NCBI GenBank assembly: GCA_035652335.1 | Contig: DASRDZ010000092.1 | Coordinates: 8,128 to 72,127, forward strand | Length of the DNA: 64,000 nt | Direction of reading: 5' to 3' | Source: DASRDZ01 sp035652335 | GTDB taxonomy: Bacteria > Chloroflexota > Dormibacteria > Aeolococcales > Aeolococcaceae | Part shown: piece by piece, positions 63,555 through 64,000 of the stretch | How positions within the stretch are numbered: position 1 is the first letter of the stretch | How the letters are laid out: each line of letters opens with the position of its first letter | Notes under the pieces: model-generated | What the model was told of the DNA's origin: nothing | Databases searched by the model: none | The model's input: only the letters and a program-made list of their open reading frames with translations | Program-made: the position numbers and the translations under genes

Positions 63555-64000
63555 TCAACCGGGGCTCTGGGTGATCCGTGGCGGCACGACCGCGCGCTCG
63601 ACCAGGGAGAGCGCCCAGTCTGCCAGGAGTGCCAGGGTGGCCACCATCACCGCCCCGACGAAGACGATGCGGTCGCTCTGGTCGATGCCGGAGGCGATCA
63701 CGTCGCCGAGCCCGCCTCCGCCGATGAAGTTGCCCAGGGTGGCGGTGCCGACGATGAGCACCAGCGCCGTGCGCAGGCCGGCGAAGATCACCGGGGCGGC
63801 GAGGGGCAGCTCGACGCCGGTCAGGGCCTGCCAGGCGGTCATGCCCATCCCCCGCGCCGCCTCCACCGCGGCCGGGTCGACCCCCTGCACCCCGACCATG
63901 GTGTTGCGCAGCACCGGCAGCAGCCCGTAGAGCGACAGGGCGATCAGCGACGGCCACACGCCGAGACCGAGAAATGCGTAGAGCAGCACCAGCACGCCGA
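63555..64000 (-). CDS. Osmoprotectant ABC transporter permease (cut by the window edge)
   Basis: The last 146 or so residues of an OpuCB/OsmY-type permease: YGLLPVLRNTMVGVQGVDPA then AAVEAARGMGMTAWQALTGV is the EAA-like coupling loop, followed by LPLAAPVIFAGLRTALVLIV and NFIGGGGLGDVIASG. The start lies beyond 64000. It is the upstream gene of the operon with the binding protein. Confidence 0.9.
   Translation of the reverse strand, partial: GVLVLLYAFLGLGVWPSLIALSLYGLLPVLRNTMVGVQGVDPAAVEAARGMGMTAWQALTGVELPLAAPVIFAGLRTALVLIVGTATLGNFIGGGGLGDVIASGIDQSDRIVFVGAVMVATLALLADWALSLVERAVVPPRITQSPG

Overview
The window is very GC-rich, densely coded bacterial DNA. The gene content is an actinobacterial-type five-subunit-style succinate dehydrogenase anchor, WS/DGAT wax-ester synthase, mycothiol-dependent-type DinB/maleylpyruvate isomerase fold protein, AidB-like acyl-CoA dehydrogenase and GTG/TTG starts. 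This fits a terrestrial high-GC lineage such as Actinomycetota, Dormibacterota or Chloroflexota. I cannot decide between these without a database. By eye two stretches (about 3.0-15.8 kb and 51.1-58.9 kb) look foreign. They carry recombinases, att-like repeats, secreted proteins and broken genes, while the rest is ordinary housekeeping and lipid/central metabolism.

Region by region. 0-3 kb: a fused LivH-LivM amino-acid permease, a phasin-like helical protein, then fragments of an EAL-domain gene and of another gene. 3.06-3.77 kb: a DUF4160-DUF2442 pair lying between two 24-bp repeats that include the end of a tRNA-Ser. 3.76-15.77 kb: an integrative element of about 11.95 kb bounded by a perfect 63-bp repeat of the 3' part of tRNA-Ser(GGA). 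It has a tyrosine integrase and an excisionase beside the intact tRNA, arm-type repeats at both ends, a relaxase/helicase remnant and an IS stub. Its cargo is unusual: two proteins that each fuse an ECF sigma factor to a membrane helix and an Asp-box (BNR) propeller-like outer domain, set among five secreted or membrane-anchored proteins including a lipoprotein metalloprotease. This is the best candidate in the window for an undescribed system: a transferable set of membrane-tethered sigma factors with their own extracellular sensor domain and secreted partners.

15.9-37 kb: tRNA-Ser(CGA), a frameshifted glycosidase-like gene, tadA, a CBS/FAD/ferredoxin oxidoreductase with a CBS partner, a KimA-like transporter, a UPF0104 membrane protein, an aminotransferase plus Gfo/Idh/MocA pair, wax-ester synthase, nth, mdh, the sdhCAB cluster and a TetR/DinB divergent pair with a clear operator. 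36.86-37.00 kb holds a strongly base-paired three-stem structure just upstream of gltB. 37-51 kb: gltBD, an APH-like kinase, GDPD, TetR and acyl-CoA dehydrogenase with a second clear operator, a membrane GGDEF-EAL protein, tRNA-His and a UbiA prenyltransferase.

51.1-58.9 kb: tRNA-Arg(TCT), an N-terminally truncated large serine recombinase, a leader with strong palindromes, and a 1,920-residue secreted RHS/YD protein with a seven-repeat propeller head and a hydrophobic tip, coupled by an ATGA overlap to a small membrane protein that may be its immunity partner. 59-64 kb: a NarL-type sensor kinase, a secreted trypsin-like protease, a CoA-binding protein and the substrate-binding protein and (cut) permease of an osmoprotectant ABC transporter.
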